Of a DNA stretch of 64,000 nt, positions 10,764-18,614 are shown piece by piece. The position numbers and the translations under genes were made by a program. The notes under the pieces were generated by a model. That model had not been told where the DNA came from. It was given only the letters and a program-made list of their open reading frames with translations, and did no database searches. Source of the DNA: Planctomycetota bacterium (GTDB lineage: Bacteria; Planctomycetota; GCA-002687715; DRQF01); NCBI GenBank assembly GCA_020639295.1, contig JACKGY010000003.1:558001-622000 (forward strand), given 5' to 3'. Each line of letters begins with the position of its first letter. Position 1 is the first letter of the stretch.

Positions 10764-11849
10764 ATGCAAGCCTCGCCAGCCGCCAAGACCGTGGTCATCG
10801 ACCGCCCCTTCGAGCTCGAGCTCGGGGGCCGGCTGCCCGCGCTCACCATCGCCTACGAGACCTGGGGCGATCTTCGGTGCGGCGGCGATGACGCGGTGCT
10901 GGTGATTCCCGCCTTCTCGGCCCATTCCCACGCCCGCTCCTCCACCGGTGATCCGGGTCAGGGCTGGTGGGAACACATGATCGGGCCCGGGGCGCCGATC
11001 GACAGCCGCCGCCATCTGGTGATCTGCGCCAGCCTCCTCGGCGGTTGCCACGGCACCTCGGGGCCGCGCTCGCCGCGGGCGGACACCGGCCGGAGCTGGA
11101 CCGGCGATTTCCCCTTGGTCACGATCGGCGATCTGGTGCGCTGCCATCTGCTGCTGCTCGACCATCTGGGCATCGATCGACTCGCCTGCGCCGTCGGCGG
11201 CTCGATGGGCGCGATGCAGAGCCTCGAACTCGGCCTCCACCACCCCGAGCGGACCCGCGGCGTGATCGCGATCTCCGGCACCGATCGGACCCGACCGGCG
11301 ACGGCCGCGATCCGCCACCTCGGTCGCAAGGCGATCATGAACGATCCGGACTTCCGCCACGGGCGCTACGAGGGTTCGGGCCCGCGCGCCGGTCTCGAGC
11401 TCGCCCGGGAGATCGGCACGGTCTTCTACCGGTCGAAGGAGGAGTTCAACCACCGCTTCGACTGGTCACCGGTGGCCGAGCCCTCGCTCGGCGGCATCAC
11501 CTTCGACGTCCAGTCCTACCTGCGCCACCAGGGCCGCAAGGCGGTGGGCACCTTCGACGCCAACTCCTACCTGCGGCTCAGCCTGGCCATGGACCTCCAT
11601 GACGTCGGCCGGGGCCGCGCGAGCCTGGCCGAACTCCTCGCCGGCAATCCGGTGCACTACCTGATCGGCGGGGTCCGCGAGGACCGGCTCTTGCCGGTGG
11701 CCGAGCAACGGGAGATCCACGAGACCCTGATCGCGGCCGGCTGCCGGAGCAGCTTCCGCGAATTCACCAGTCCCGTCGGCCACGATGCCTTCCTGGTCGA
11801 GCAGCCGGCGATCGAAGCCAGCATCCGGGACTTCCTCGCCGCTCTCTGA
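10764..11849 (+). CDS. metX: MetX-type homoserine (or serine) O-acyltransferase
   Basis: 361 aa alpha/beta-hydrolase-fold acyltransferase. The MetX signatures are SAHSHA near residue 52, LLGGCHGTSGPRSP near 91-104, the nucleophile Ser147 in GGSMGAMQ, Asp307 in VREDRLLP and His340 in VGHDAFL. It would acetylate homoserine for methionine synthesis. The family also includes serine O-succinyl/acetyltransferases, and the non-standard GGCHGTSGP loop leaves that possibility open. The ATG at 10764 is preceded by AAAGGA. The stop lies only three bases from the stop of the convergent small membrane-protein gene. Confidence 0.85.
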   Translation: MQASPAAKTVVIDRPFELELGGRLPALTIAYETWGDLRCGGDDAVLVIPAFSAHSHARSSTGDPGQGWWEHMIGPGAPIDSRRHLVICASLLGGCHGTSGPRSPRADTGRSWTGDFPLVTIGDLVRCHLLLLDHLGIDRLACAVGGSMGAMQSLELGLHHPERTRGVIAISGTDRTRPATAAIRHLGRKAIMNDPDFRHGRYEGSGPRAGLELAREIGTVFYRSKEEFNHRFDWSPVAEPSLGGITFDVQSYLRHQGRKAVGTFDANSYLRLSLAMDLHDVGRGRASLAELLAGNPVHYLIGGVREDRLLPVAEQREIHETLIAAGCRSSFREFTSPVGHDAFLVEQPAIEASIRDFLAAL

Positions 11850-11852
11850 TCC

Positions 11853-12239
11853 TCAGGGCCGGGGCAGCCGCCCGGCATGCAGGGCCATCACGACGCGGGG
11901 CGTCTCGGGGGCCAGCTCGCGCCGGACCGCCTCGCCGCGCCGGGGACTCCGGTTCGGGAGGTCGCGAGCGACCAGGGCATGCAGCGAGAGCATCAGCAGG
12001 AGAAGGCCCGCGCAGGCGAGCCCGAAGCCGAAGAACCGACGCAGGCGCTGACGGAGATCGTCCAGCTCGATCTCGCCGAGGGCGAGGCGGCGGGCGTCGC
12101 CGCGCAGGCCCTCGCGGTCCAGGAAGGCGCGGAAGCGGTGGCGCAGGCCGGCCTCCTCGCGCTCGGCGAGTTCGGCGGCGAGCTTCCTTCTGGTGCGGCG
12201 GCCGATCGAGCCGGCACCGGTTCCACGATCCTGGCTCAC
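11853..12239 (-). CDS. Small single-pass membrane protein, possible anti-sigma or regulatory partner
   Basis: 128 aa. An Arg/Glu-rich cytoplasmic N-terminal half (helical, residues 15-70) is followed by one transmembrane helix (about 71-90) and a short external tail. It starts with GTG overlapping the stop of the ECF sigma gene (GTGA), so the two are coupled. Small transmembrane proteins encoded right after ECF sigma factors are often anti-sigma factors. I see no zinc-binding HxxxCxxC motif, so this is inference from position only. No sequence family is recognised. Confidence 0.6.
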   Translation of the reverse strand: MSQDRGTGAGSIGRRTRRKLAAELAEREEAGLRHRFRAFLDREGLRGDARRLALGEIELDDLRQRLRRFFGFGLACAGLLLLMLSLHALVARDLPNRSPRRGEAVRRELAPETPRVVMALHAGRLPRP

Positions 12240-12751
12240 CCCGTTCTCCTTTCGCGGGCCTCGAGGCGGCGTCCGGCATCCGCGCAGCGTCGCAGGCGTT
12301 CGAGAATCTGGTCGAGTCGACGTTTGACTCCGTTGACGTGGAGGCCGAGTCCCCGGCCGATCTCTCGCAGGCTCCGATCCTGGCCGAAGCGGAGTTCGAG
12401 AAGCCGGCGGTCCTCGGCGCTCAGGGCGGCCCGATCGAGCAGCGCCGAGATCTCGTCCTCGTGGAGGCTCTGCTCGTCATCCGCGGCGTCCAGGAGGACG
12501 TCGGCCTCGCCCAGGTTGAAGATCGACCGGCGCCGACGCTGATCGACCAGGCAGCTGAAGCCGACCCGGGCCAGGAGCGCCCGTTCGATGGCCTCCGCCA
12601 GGCCCCGCTCGGCGTAGCCGCGCCCGTAGAAACGCAGGAGGGCGTCCTGGGTCAGATCCTCGACCTCCTCACCCCGGGCCCCGAGGGAGAGCATGAGCCG
12701 GCGCAGGAACTCGCGCCGCGCGAGGTGGGGATCGTGGGCGATGGCGACCAT
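12236..12751 (-). CDS. ECF-type RNA polymerase sigma factor
   Basis: 171 aa. Region 2 is seen as EEVEDLTQDALLRFYGRGYAE (residues about 28-48). Region 4 is seen as LSAEDRRLLELRFGQDRSLREIG followed by a helix-turn-helix, LGLHVNGVKRRLDQILERLRR. The acidic loop between them contains DDEQSLHEDEISALL. It would direct RNA polymerase to a small regulon. The start at 12751 has no clear Shine-Dalgarno. The GTGA overlap with the downstream membrane protein suggests a sigma/anti-sigma pair responding to envelope conditions; that role is an inference. Confidence 0.82.
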   Translation of the reverse strand: MVAIAHDPHLARREFLRRLMLSLGARGEEVEDLTQDALLRFYGRGYAERGLAEAIERALLARVGFSCLVDQRRRRSIFNLGEADVLLDAADDEQSLHEDEISALLDRAALSAEDRRLLELRFGQDRSLREIGRGLGLHVNGVKRRLDQILERLRRCADAGRRLEARERRTG

Positions 12752-13076
12752 ACGGAGAGCAGAACGTCCACGACCCCGATGGTCACCGCGAAATCCGGGA
12801 TTATCTGGGGCGCCGCGGAGCGGGAAGGAGGAGGGAAAAAAGGGACGGCCGGCACGATCCGATCGCCCTACCTCCCCCCAAGGATTGCGCCCGGAGACGC
12901 ATGGTAGGCGACGGCTGGATCGTTCCGGCCGTCCAGGGTCGCCGTCGCGACCCGGCTTCAGGCTGCCCCCCCGAAGCGTTCGCGCGGCCCCCCGACCGCG
13001 CTTGTACAGCTTGTACTCTTTTCGGGGCCGGATGACAGGAGGGTTTTTACCACCGGCTCGAAAAAAGAAGAAAAGA
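12752..13076. other. Intergenic region between sigma-factor gene and debranching-enzyme gene
   Basis: 325 bp with no convincing gene. It contains a GCGCGG/CCGCGC hairpin (12982-13001), a tandem repeat GCTTGTACA-GCTTGTACT (13000-13017), and just downstream of the debranching gene a minus-strand pyrimidine tract. A minus-strand GATAAT-like -10 (12804-12799) lies about 50 bp upstream of the sigma gene. Confidence 0.5.
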
Positions 13077-15020
13077 TCAAGGCTGCCCTAGGGCCATACT
13101 CCAGGCATAGATACGACCGGCATCCAGGTGGTGTTCAGCGATGACCCGAAGGATCTCGGCCACGCTCCAGGCCTGCGCTGGCGCCCCGACGGGCTCATGG
13201 GGCGGGTCGCCCTCGAAGATCTCGCCGATCTGCCCCCGGAGACCTCGATCGAGCTGTCCCACCAGTCCGGCCAGGCGCGTCTCCACCCGCTCCTTCTCGG
13301 CCGCGGGATCTTGCGCCGCCGCCAGGGCGGCATCGACCCAAGGGCCGATCAACCAGGCCCAGACGGTGCCCTGGTGGTAGGCCCGATCGCGACTCTCGGG
13401 CCCCCCTCGGTATCGCCCGCGATAGCCCGGCTGGTCCGGAGCGAGGCTGCGCAGACCCCGGGCCGTCAACAGGGCCGGCTCGATCGCGGCCAGGATGCGA
13501 GCCCGCTCGGCGCGGTCCAGGAGGGGCCGACGTGAGCCCAGCGCGATCACCTGGTTGGGCCGGAGCAGCGATCGGTCGCCATCGACGCAGTCCTCGAGCC
13601 CGCCCCCGGGCCCGCCACGAAAACGCTGCCGGAAGGACGCCGCGAGACGCCCCGCCCGTTCCTTCCAGGCGGTCGCGGCCCGCCCTTGACCGAGACCGAG
13701 CTCCGCGGCTCGCAGCAGACCCTCGTGATAGAGGGCCTGCAACTCGACGCACTTGCCCCAGCGTGGCGTCATCGCCTCGTCGCCGAAGCGGGCGTCCATC
13801 CAGGTGAGCTGGGTCGCGGGGTCGCCAGCCATGAGCAGGCCGTCCGCCGGATCGACCGCGATCCCGCCCTCGGTACCCGCGTGGTAGGCGTCCAGGATCG
13901 AGCGTGCGGCGCCCAGACAGCGCGCCGGCAGGCGCTCGAGACCGGACCGCGCCTCGGCGCGATCGAAGAGCGCGCGCAGGTACCAGAGCGGAGCGTCCGC
14001 GCTGTTGTAGAGGACGCCCCCGTCGTCTTCGGCCAGCCGGTTCGGGAGCAGGCCGCCGCGCTCGCGTTCGGCCCAGGCGAGGAGGATCTCGACCGCCAGC
14101 TCGTCCTCGTCGAGGGCCGCGACCAGGCCCGGCAGGGCGATCATCGAGTCGCGGGCCCACTCGTTGAACCATGGGTAACCGGCCAGGAGACCCCAGCGAC
14201 CACGGCCGGGCGCGCGGATCAGGAAGTCCAGCATCGCCTGGCGCAGACGGTCCACCACCGGGGAGCCGGTCGGCGCCCCCGTCGGCCGCTCCCACCGGAA
14301 GGGCTCGCCGTCGTCACGGCCGAGCCGAAAGTCGAGGCGCAGCTCGGTGCCGGCCCGCGGTTCGGTCCAGACCAGCTCGCCCGGCGAATCCAGGTCCTCG
14401 ATCGCGGTCAGGCCGCGCTCCCTCTCGTCGGCGAGCAGGTTGTTCTCGTGCCGCAATCCACTCGGCAACCACTGACCGCGATCCGCCGCCAGCAGCAGGA
14501 CCTCGTCCACGCCGGGGAAGCTCACCTCGGCCCGAGCCCCGTCCGAGCGGAGCTCGGGAACCGGCGACGGACCACCATGGTGGCTGCGCCAGCAGCAGAA
14601 GGGTCTCAGGTGCAGCGATCGGGCCCGCCCCTCCAGGATCCGCCAGACCAGGGTTCCCCGGTTGCCGGGGCCCAGTTCCAGGCTCCGCTCGAGGACCAGG
14701 CCGCCCAGCCGCCAGCGCCAGGACATCCGGCCACCTTCCCGACCGGCGGCCTCCAGGTGGCGGTCTCCGCGCGGATGGAGGGTGCCATCACCGTAGCGGT
14801 GGCAGGCCGCGAGCCAGTCGCGGCCGTCCTCGGCCACCACCCGCTCGTCCACCTGGGCCAGCACCAGCACGCGATCACCCGGTTCCGGCAGGGCCGCCAC
14901 GAAGAGACCATGATAGGACCGGCTCCGCGGGCCCAGGACCCGCCCGGACGCGTAACCCCCGTTGCCGGCCGGCAGCAGCCACTCCATGCCCTCCCGGGCC
15001 TCGATCTCGTCCACCGGCAT
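13077..15020 (-). CDS. Amylo-alpha-1,6-glucosidase (glycogen-debranching enzyme, archaeal/bacterial GDE type)
   Basis: 647 aa. The N-terminal domain contains LLPAGNGGYASGRVLG and RSYHGLFVAALP, typical of the GDE N-terminal domain. The (alpha/alpha)6 catalytic domain has GYPWFNEWARDSMIALPGL (residues about 285-303), YNSADAPLWYL, WMDARFGDEAMTPRWGK and YHQGTVWAWLIGP. It hydrolyses alpha-1,6 branch points of glycogen or maltodextrins. There is no signal peptide, so it is cytoplasmic. I start it at the ATG at 15020, with GGGAG upstream; the reading frame stays open further upstream on the minus strand but that part is antisense to another gene. It is divergent from the secreted repeat protein at 15105. 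Confidence 0.9.
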   Translation of the reverse strand: MPVDEIEAREGMEWLLPAGNGGYASGRVLGPRSRSYHGLFVAALPEPGDRVLVLAQVDERVVAEDGRDWLAACHRYGDGTLHPRGDRHLEAAGREGGRMSWRWRLGGLVLERSLELGPGNRGTLVWRILEGRARSLHLRPFCCWRSHHGGPSPVPELRSDGARAEVSFPGVDEVLLLAADRGQWLPSGLRHENNLLADERERGLTAIEDLDSPGELVWTEPRAGTELRLDFRLGRDDGEPFRWERPTGAPTGSPVVDRLRQAMLDFLIRAPGRGRWGLLAGYPWFNEWARDSMIALPGLVAALDEDELAVEILLAWAERERGGLLPNRLAEDDGGVLYNSADAPLWYLRALFDRAEARSGLERLPARCLGAARSILDAYHAGTEGGIAVDPADGLLMAGDPATQLTWMDARFGDEAMTPRWGKCVELQALYHEGLLRAAELGLGQGRAATAWKERAGRLAASFRQRFRGGPGGGLEDCVDGDRSLLRPNQVIALGSRRPLLDRAERARILAAIEPALLTARGLRSLAPDQPGYRGRYRGGPESRDRAYHQGTVWAWLIGPWVDAALAAAQDPAAEKERVETRLAGLVGQLDRGLRGQIGEIFEGDPPHEPVGAPAQAWSVAEILRVIAEHHLDAGRIYAWSMALGQP

Positions 15021-15104
15021 CGTCCAGCTCCCGGAAAGCCCTCGCAGCTCAAGATTATGCAGTCGTATGCCGATCAGGAAAGCGAGAGTCCGAGGAGAGA
15101 GAAC

Positions 15105-16691
15105 ATGAAGAGCGCCACCGCCCTTCTGGCCATCGTTTCCATCCTGGCCCTGAGCCCCCGGGTCGAGGCCCAGCCGACCGAGACCGCGCGGCGCGTCGAC
15201 ATCGAGCACCTGCTCGAATTCGGTTTCGGCGCCGACGACATCATCGCCTGGCTGGGCGAGAAGGACCGTCGGATCGAGATCGATGCCGGCGACCTGGCGA
15301 TCCTGGAGAAGGCCGCGGCGCCGGCGACCCTGCTCGACTGGCTCCGGAAGCGGCTCCCGGTGACCGCGCCGCGGAAGATGGAGGTCGCGGACGTCGTCGC
15401 GCTCTGGAAGGAGAAGGCCGACGAGGCCGCCCTTCTCGAGGCCCTCGAGGCGGCGAACCGCGAGTGGATCCTCGCGCCCGCCGACGTCCTGTCCCTGGCC
15501 CACGCCGGCATTCCCCGCCGGGCCATCGACTTCATGCGCGGCCGACGTCCGGTCGGGACCGACGAGGAAGCGATCGGCGAGCGCCTCGACCTCGACGACA
15601 TCTTGAAGATGACCGCCGACGGCCTGCCCGCGGACCAGATCATCAAGCGGATCGAGGCGTCGCCCAGCCGCTACGAGGTCGACGCCCAGCGCATCCTCGA
15701 GCTGAAGCGCGACGGCGTGGCCCTGGACGTCCTCCAGGCGGTCTACCGCAAGCGCGCCGATCGGCCGATGGTGGTGCAGCCGGCCGCCGAGGGCGAGATG
15801 GGCGGCGGCGAGGAGGCTCCAGCCAGCACCGGCAAGGAAGCCGCGACCCAGGCCGCGATCGGCTACGACCTGCTCGACGACAAGGGCGTCGGCTTCAGCA
15901 TGTTGCGCCCGATGGGCTGGGTCGACTCGAAGGAACTGATGGGGACCAAATCCCTGGTCCAGCTGGTCGACCCCTCGGCGGCCCAGGAAGACGGCCTTCC
16001 CGACCTCGAGATGAGCGTGATGACGGTCCATCCCCGTCGTCGGGGCAGCGATGGCAATCCAGCCCAGCTCGAATCGATCGCCCAGAGCTTCATCGAGACC
16101 CTGGCCGGCCAGTTCAAGAAGGACGGTATCGACCTGGTGGCCGAGCGGCCCCAGCGCTGCTGGCTCTCGGCCCAGCCCGCGCTGCTCATCGAGACCAACG
16201 CCGTGGTCAAGGCCAGCAGCCGGAACTACCGCGGCGCCTTCTACGTCCTCCAGGCCCGCGATCGGATCTGGGTGCTCTCCTACTCCTGCCGGCTCGAACA
16301 GAGCACGCGCTGGTTGCCGATCCTCAAGACCTGCCTGCGTTCCTTCGCGCTCGCCGGCGCGCTCGACAACCCGCTCGACGAGGCGGTCGGGGACCGACGC
16401 GACAAGGTCACCCAGCTGTTCGAGATCTGGCGACGCAGCCTGCGCCGCTTCGACTTCAAGAGCTACCGGGCGATCCACGAGGACATGACCGACGACGTCG
16501 ACAACCGCCGCCGCTTTCTCGCCCTGGCCGGCCCCTTCAACGACGAGAGCATGCGCCTCGAGATCGACGGCATCGATTTCGAGCGCAACCAGGTCAACTA
16601 CAACGTCTGGGGGCTCGACAACAAGTCCCGCTCCGCGTTGTCCTTCCTCCGCCTCGGCGAGAGCTATCGCCTGACGCTCGGCCGTCCCTGA
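15105..16691 (+). CDS. Secreted repeat protein with PsbP/DUF1795-like domain, function unknown
   Basis: 528 aa with a signal peptide (cleavage after VEAQ, about residue 22). Residues about 27-215 form three degenerate repeats of roughly 55-60 aa, for example DDIIAWLGEKDRRIEIDAGDL and DDILKMTADGLPADQIIKRI, each ending in a helix plus a basic RKR/RGRRP. A domain from about 250 to 430 (FSMLRPMGWVDSKELMG, later WVLSYSCRLEQ) has the rhythm of PsbP/DUF1795 domains. A C-terminal domain follows. The ATG at 15105 has GGAG nine bases upstream. The repeats resemble the GVSD-VI-AM repeats of other bacterial envelope proteins. The role is unknown. Confidence 0.7.
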   Translation: MKSATALLAIVSILALSPRVEAQPTETARRVDIEHLLEFGFGADDIIAWLGEKDRRIEIDAGDLAILEKAAAPATLLDWLRKRLPVTAPRKMEVADVVALWKEKADEAALLEALEAANREWILAPADVLSLAHAGIPRRAIDFMRGRRPVGTDEEAIGERLDLDDILKMTADGLPADQIIKRIEASPSRYEVDAQRILELKRDGVALDVLQAVYRKRADRPMVVQPAAEGEMGGGEEAPASTGKEAATQAAIGYDLLDDKGVGFSMLRPMGWVDSKELMGTKSLVQLVDPSAAQEDGLPDLEMSVMTVHPRRRGSDGNPAQLESIAQSFIETLAGQFKKDGIDLVAERPQRCWLSAQPALLIETNAVVKASSRNYRGAFYVLQARDRIWVLSYSCRLEQSTRWLPILKTCLRSFALAGALDNPLDEAVGDRRDKVTQLFEIWRRSLRRFDFKSYRAIHEDMTDDVDNRRRFLALAGPFNDESMRLEIDGIDFERNQVNYNVWGLDNKSRSALSFLRLGESYRLTLGRP

Positions 16692-17197
16692 GCCGATCCC
16701 GGGCGGCGACCGGTCGCCCCGGAACGGATCGGTGAAGCCGTCCGCGACGCCATCCCTTCCCGGCGTCCGGGGCCCGGCGACTCATTCGTGAAACCACGCA
16801 TGGACAAGGGCCGACCTCCAGGTCGGCCCCGAGCCCATTTCATCCCCTTCCCCTCGGTCCGCGTCAGCTTGCCACGGCCCGATCCTTGTCGCGGTATCCG
16901 ACAGGGTTTGCGTTCGCGGCGTCGCGTTCACGAACGGTCCGGGCGGCGACCACGATGAGCGGTGTCGCGAATTTGGACGGATTGCCTACAGAGTGTCGCG
17001 ATCCCGAACGATAGGAAACGTGTTGATGCTGCACCCACGAAGGAAAAGGGACAGCTAACAACGCGATCACGTGGAGAGAACGGGGTCACGAGATCCCGAT
17101 GGACGCGACCGGTCCGAAGAAGCCGATCCGTCCGGCGAGCCCAACTCGCGTCTCCCGCGATCTCTGGTGAACGCAGCTTTGAAGAGGGGAAGAAACC
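16692..17197. other. Intergenic region and flagellin leader
   Basis: 506 bp without a convincing gene. It holds a 14-bp palindrome GGCGACCGGTCGCC (16705-16718), a perfect hairpin (16808-16829) and the flagellin 5' region. The base composition from about 16900 is less GC-rich than the flanks. I looked for sigma-28 and sigma-54 flagellar promoter motifs and found no good match. Confidence 0.5.
16808..16829 (+). terminator. Perfect hairpin downstream of the secreted repeat protein
   Basis: 10-bp perfect inverted repeat, GGGCCGACCT and AGGTCGGCCC, with a two-base loop, 116 bases after the stop at 16691. The following bases, CGAGCCCATTTC, give only a weak U-tract. It probably ends transcription from the left and insulates the flagellin gene. 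Confidence 0.5.
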
Positions 17198-18022
17198 ATG
17201 GGTCTGAGAATCAACACGAACCTGTTCTCGCTGAATGCCCAGCGAAACCTGGCCACGCACACCAACAAGTTGAGTGGCAGTTTCCAGAAGCTGTCCACGG
17301 GTCTCCGGATCGCCAACGCCGCCGACGACGCGGCCGGTCTGGCGATCTCCGAGCGCTTGCGCGCCCAGGTGCGCAGCCTCGATCAGGCCAAGCGCAATGC
17401 CAATGACGGCATCTCGCTGGCGCAGACCGCCGAAGGTGCTCTCGACGAGACCAGTTCGATCCTCGTCCGGCTCCGTGAGCTCGCCATCCAGTCGTCCAAC
17501 GGCACGGTGAGCAACAACGACAAGGACACGCTCGATCAGGAGTTCCAGTCCCTGCTGTCCGAGATCAACCGCATCTCGGCCTCGACCAACTTCAACGGCA
17601 CCAGCCTCCTGAGCTCGAGCAGCAGCATCTCGCTGCAGATCGGCTCGGGAACCACCTCGGGCACCGACACCCTGTCGATCACCCTGGCCTCGACCAGTTC
17701 CAGCTCGCTCGGACTGGCGACGCTCGACATCGGCTCGGGCGGCAACGCCACCAGCGCGATCACGGCCATCGACCTGGCGATCAGCTCGGTCGCCTCGACT
17801 CGTGGTCAGTTCGGTGCCACGATCAACCGGCTCAACTCGATCATCAACAACCTCGGCGTCCAGAGCGAGAACCTCGCCGCCGCCGAGTCCCGTATCCGCG
17901 ACGTGGACGTCGCCCAGGAGACCGCGCTCTTGACGCGCAACTCCATCCTGCAGCAGGCCGCCACCTCGATCCTGGCGCAGGCCAACGTCCAGCCGCAGGC
18001 CGCCCTCTCGCTCCTCGGCTAA
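17198..18022 (+). CDS. fliC: Flagellin
   Basis: 274 aa, the filament protein secreted by the flagellar export apparatus. The N-terminal D0/D1 region (MGLRINTNLFSLNAQRNL to about residue 140, with STGLRIANAADDAAGLAI) and the C-terminal region (QLGATINRL-like RGQFGATINRL, IRDVDVAQETA, ILQQAATSILAQAN) are complete. Between them is only a short Ser/Thr/Gly-rich segment (about 140-190), so the surface domains D2/D3 are absent. A strong AGAGGGGA ribosome site precedes the ATG. Codon choice is less extreme than in neighbours, as expected for an abundant protein. It is alone, with no other flagellar gene in the window. Confidence 0.95.
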   Translation: MGLRINTNLFSLNAQRNLATHTNKLSGSFQKLSTGLRIANAADDAAGLAISERLRAQVRSLDQAKRNANDGISLAQTAEGALDETSSILVRLRELAIQSSNGTVSNNDKDTLDQEFQSLLSEINRISASTNFNGTSLLSSSSSISLQIGSGTTSGTDTLSITLASTSSSSLGLATLDIGSGGNATSAITAIDLAISSVASTRGQFGATINRLNSIINNLGVQSENLAAAESRIRDVDVAQETALLTRNSILQQAATSILAQANVQPQAALSLLG

Positions 18023-18061
18023 GCCGAGGCGCCGGGCGCCAAAAGCGATCCTCTTTGATCC

Positions 18062-18098
18062 GCGCTCCCGTACCGATTCGTCACCGGTGCGGGAGCGC
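18062..18098 (+). terminator. Rho-independent terminator of flagellin
   Basis: A 14-bp stem (GCGCTCCCGTACCG paired with CGGTGCGGGAGCGC, one G-U pair) with a nine-base loop, followed by ACTTTCGTT. It lies 40 bases after the flagellin stop. Confidence 0.8.
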
Positions 18099-18130
18099 AC
18101 TTTCGTTGGTTCGTCCGGCTCCGGAGCGAC

Positions 18131-18595
18131 TCAGCGCCGCATCCGCCAGATGAGCCAGGACACTGCCAGCAGCATGCCGCCGAGGATGTAGAGCCCGGTG
18201 GAGCCCTCGTCCTCGCCGTCGCCATCGTGCTGGCGGCGCTGGCTCAGCAGCACCGGCTTCTCCTCGTCGCCATCCTGGTCGAGCCGACTGCCCTCGGCAT
18301 CCGATTGCCCGCGACCCTGCAGGCGGCGCATCCGCCGCTGGTGGAGGGCCTCCAGTTCGTCGTCGTCGAGGCGCCGCTGCAGCCGGTCCACGAACTCCCG
18401 GCGGACCTCGTCCGGGATCTCGAGGCGATCGAGATCGAGGGGTCGCGCGTTCGGGTTGGTCGCGAACGACGACTCGAACCGCCGGCCAACCTTGCCCTGC
18501 AGGCTGCCCTGCGGTGGCTCCTGCTCCTGGGCCAGGGCCGGGAGTCCGAACAACATCAGCAACGCGACCGTTCCGATAGTCTTCATCACGCCCAT
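18131..18595 (-). CDS. Small secreted/anchored protein with C-terminal transmembrane tail
   Basis: 154 aa. It has a signal peptide (MKTIGTVALLMLFGLPALAQ after four residues) and a charged, Arg/Asp/Glu-rich central region that is probably helical. The C-terminus is GSTGLYILGGMLLAVSWLIWRMRR, a hydrophobic helix ending in basic residues. This resembles a sorting-type or tail anchor, although I recognise no named sortase signal. The start at 18595 is spaced correctly after GGGAGGGG; an ATG at 18601 is too close to it. It is the last gene of the pseudopilin operon, 19 bases after the PilX-like gene. Confidence 0.65.
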   Translation of the reverse strand: MGVMKTIGTVALLMLFGLPALAQEQEPPQGSLQGKVGRRFESSFATNPNARPLDLDRLEIPDEVRREFVDRLQRRLDDDELEALHQRRMRRLQGRGQSDAEGSRLDQDGDEEKPVLLSQRRQHDGDGEDEGSTGLYILGGMLLAVSWLIWRMRR

Positions 18596-18614
18596 CGCCA
18601 TCCCCTCCCGTCGA

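Noticed and set aside
13686..15104. N-terminal extension of the secreted repeat protein by 473 codons
   Set aside because: This part overlaps the debranching enzyme on the other strand, and a good RBS plus signal peptide start the gene at 15105.
16900..17190. Sigma-28 or sigma-54 promoter for flagellin
   Set aside because: I looked for TAAA-N15-GCCGATAA and GG-N10-GC patterns and found no match with correct spacing.
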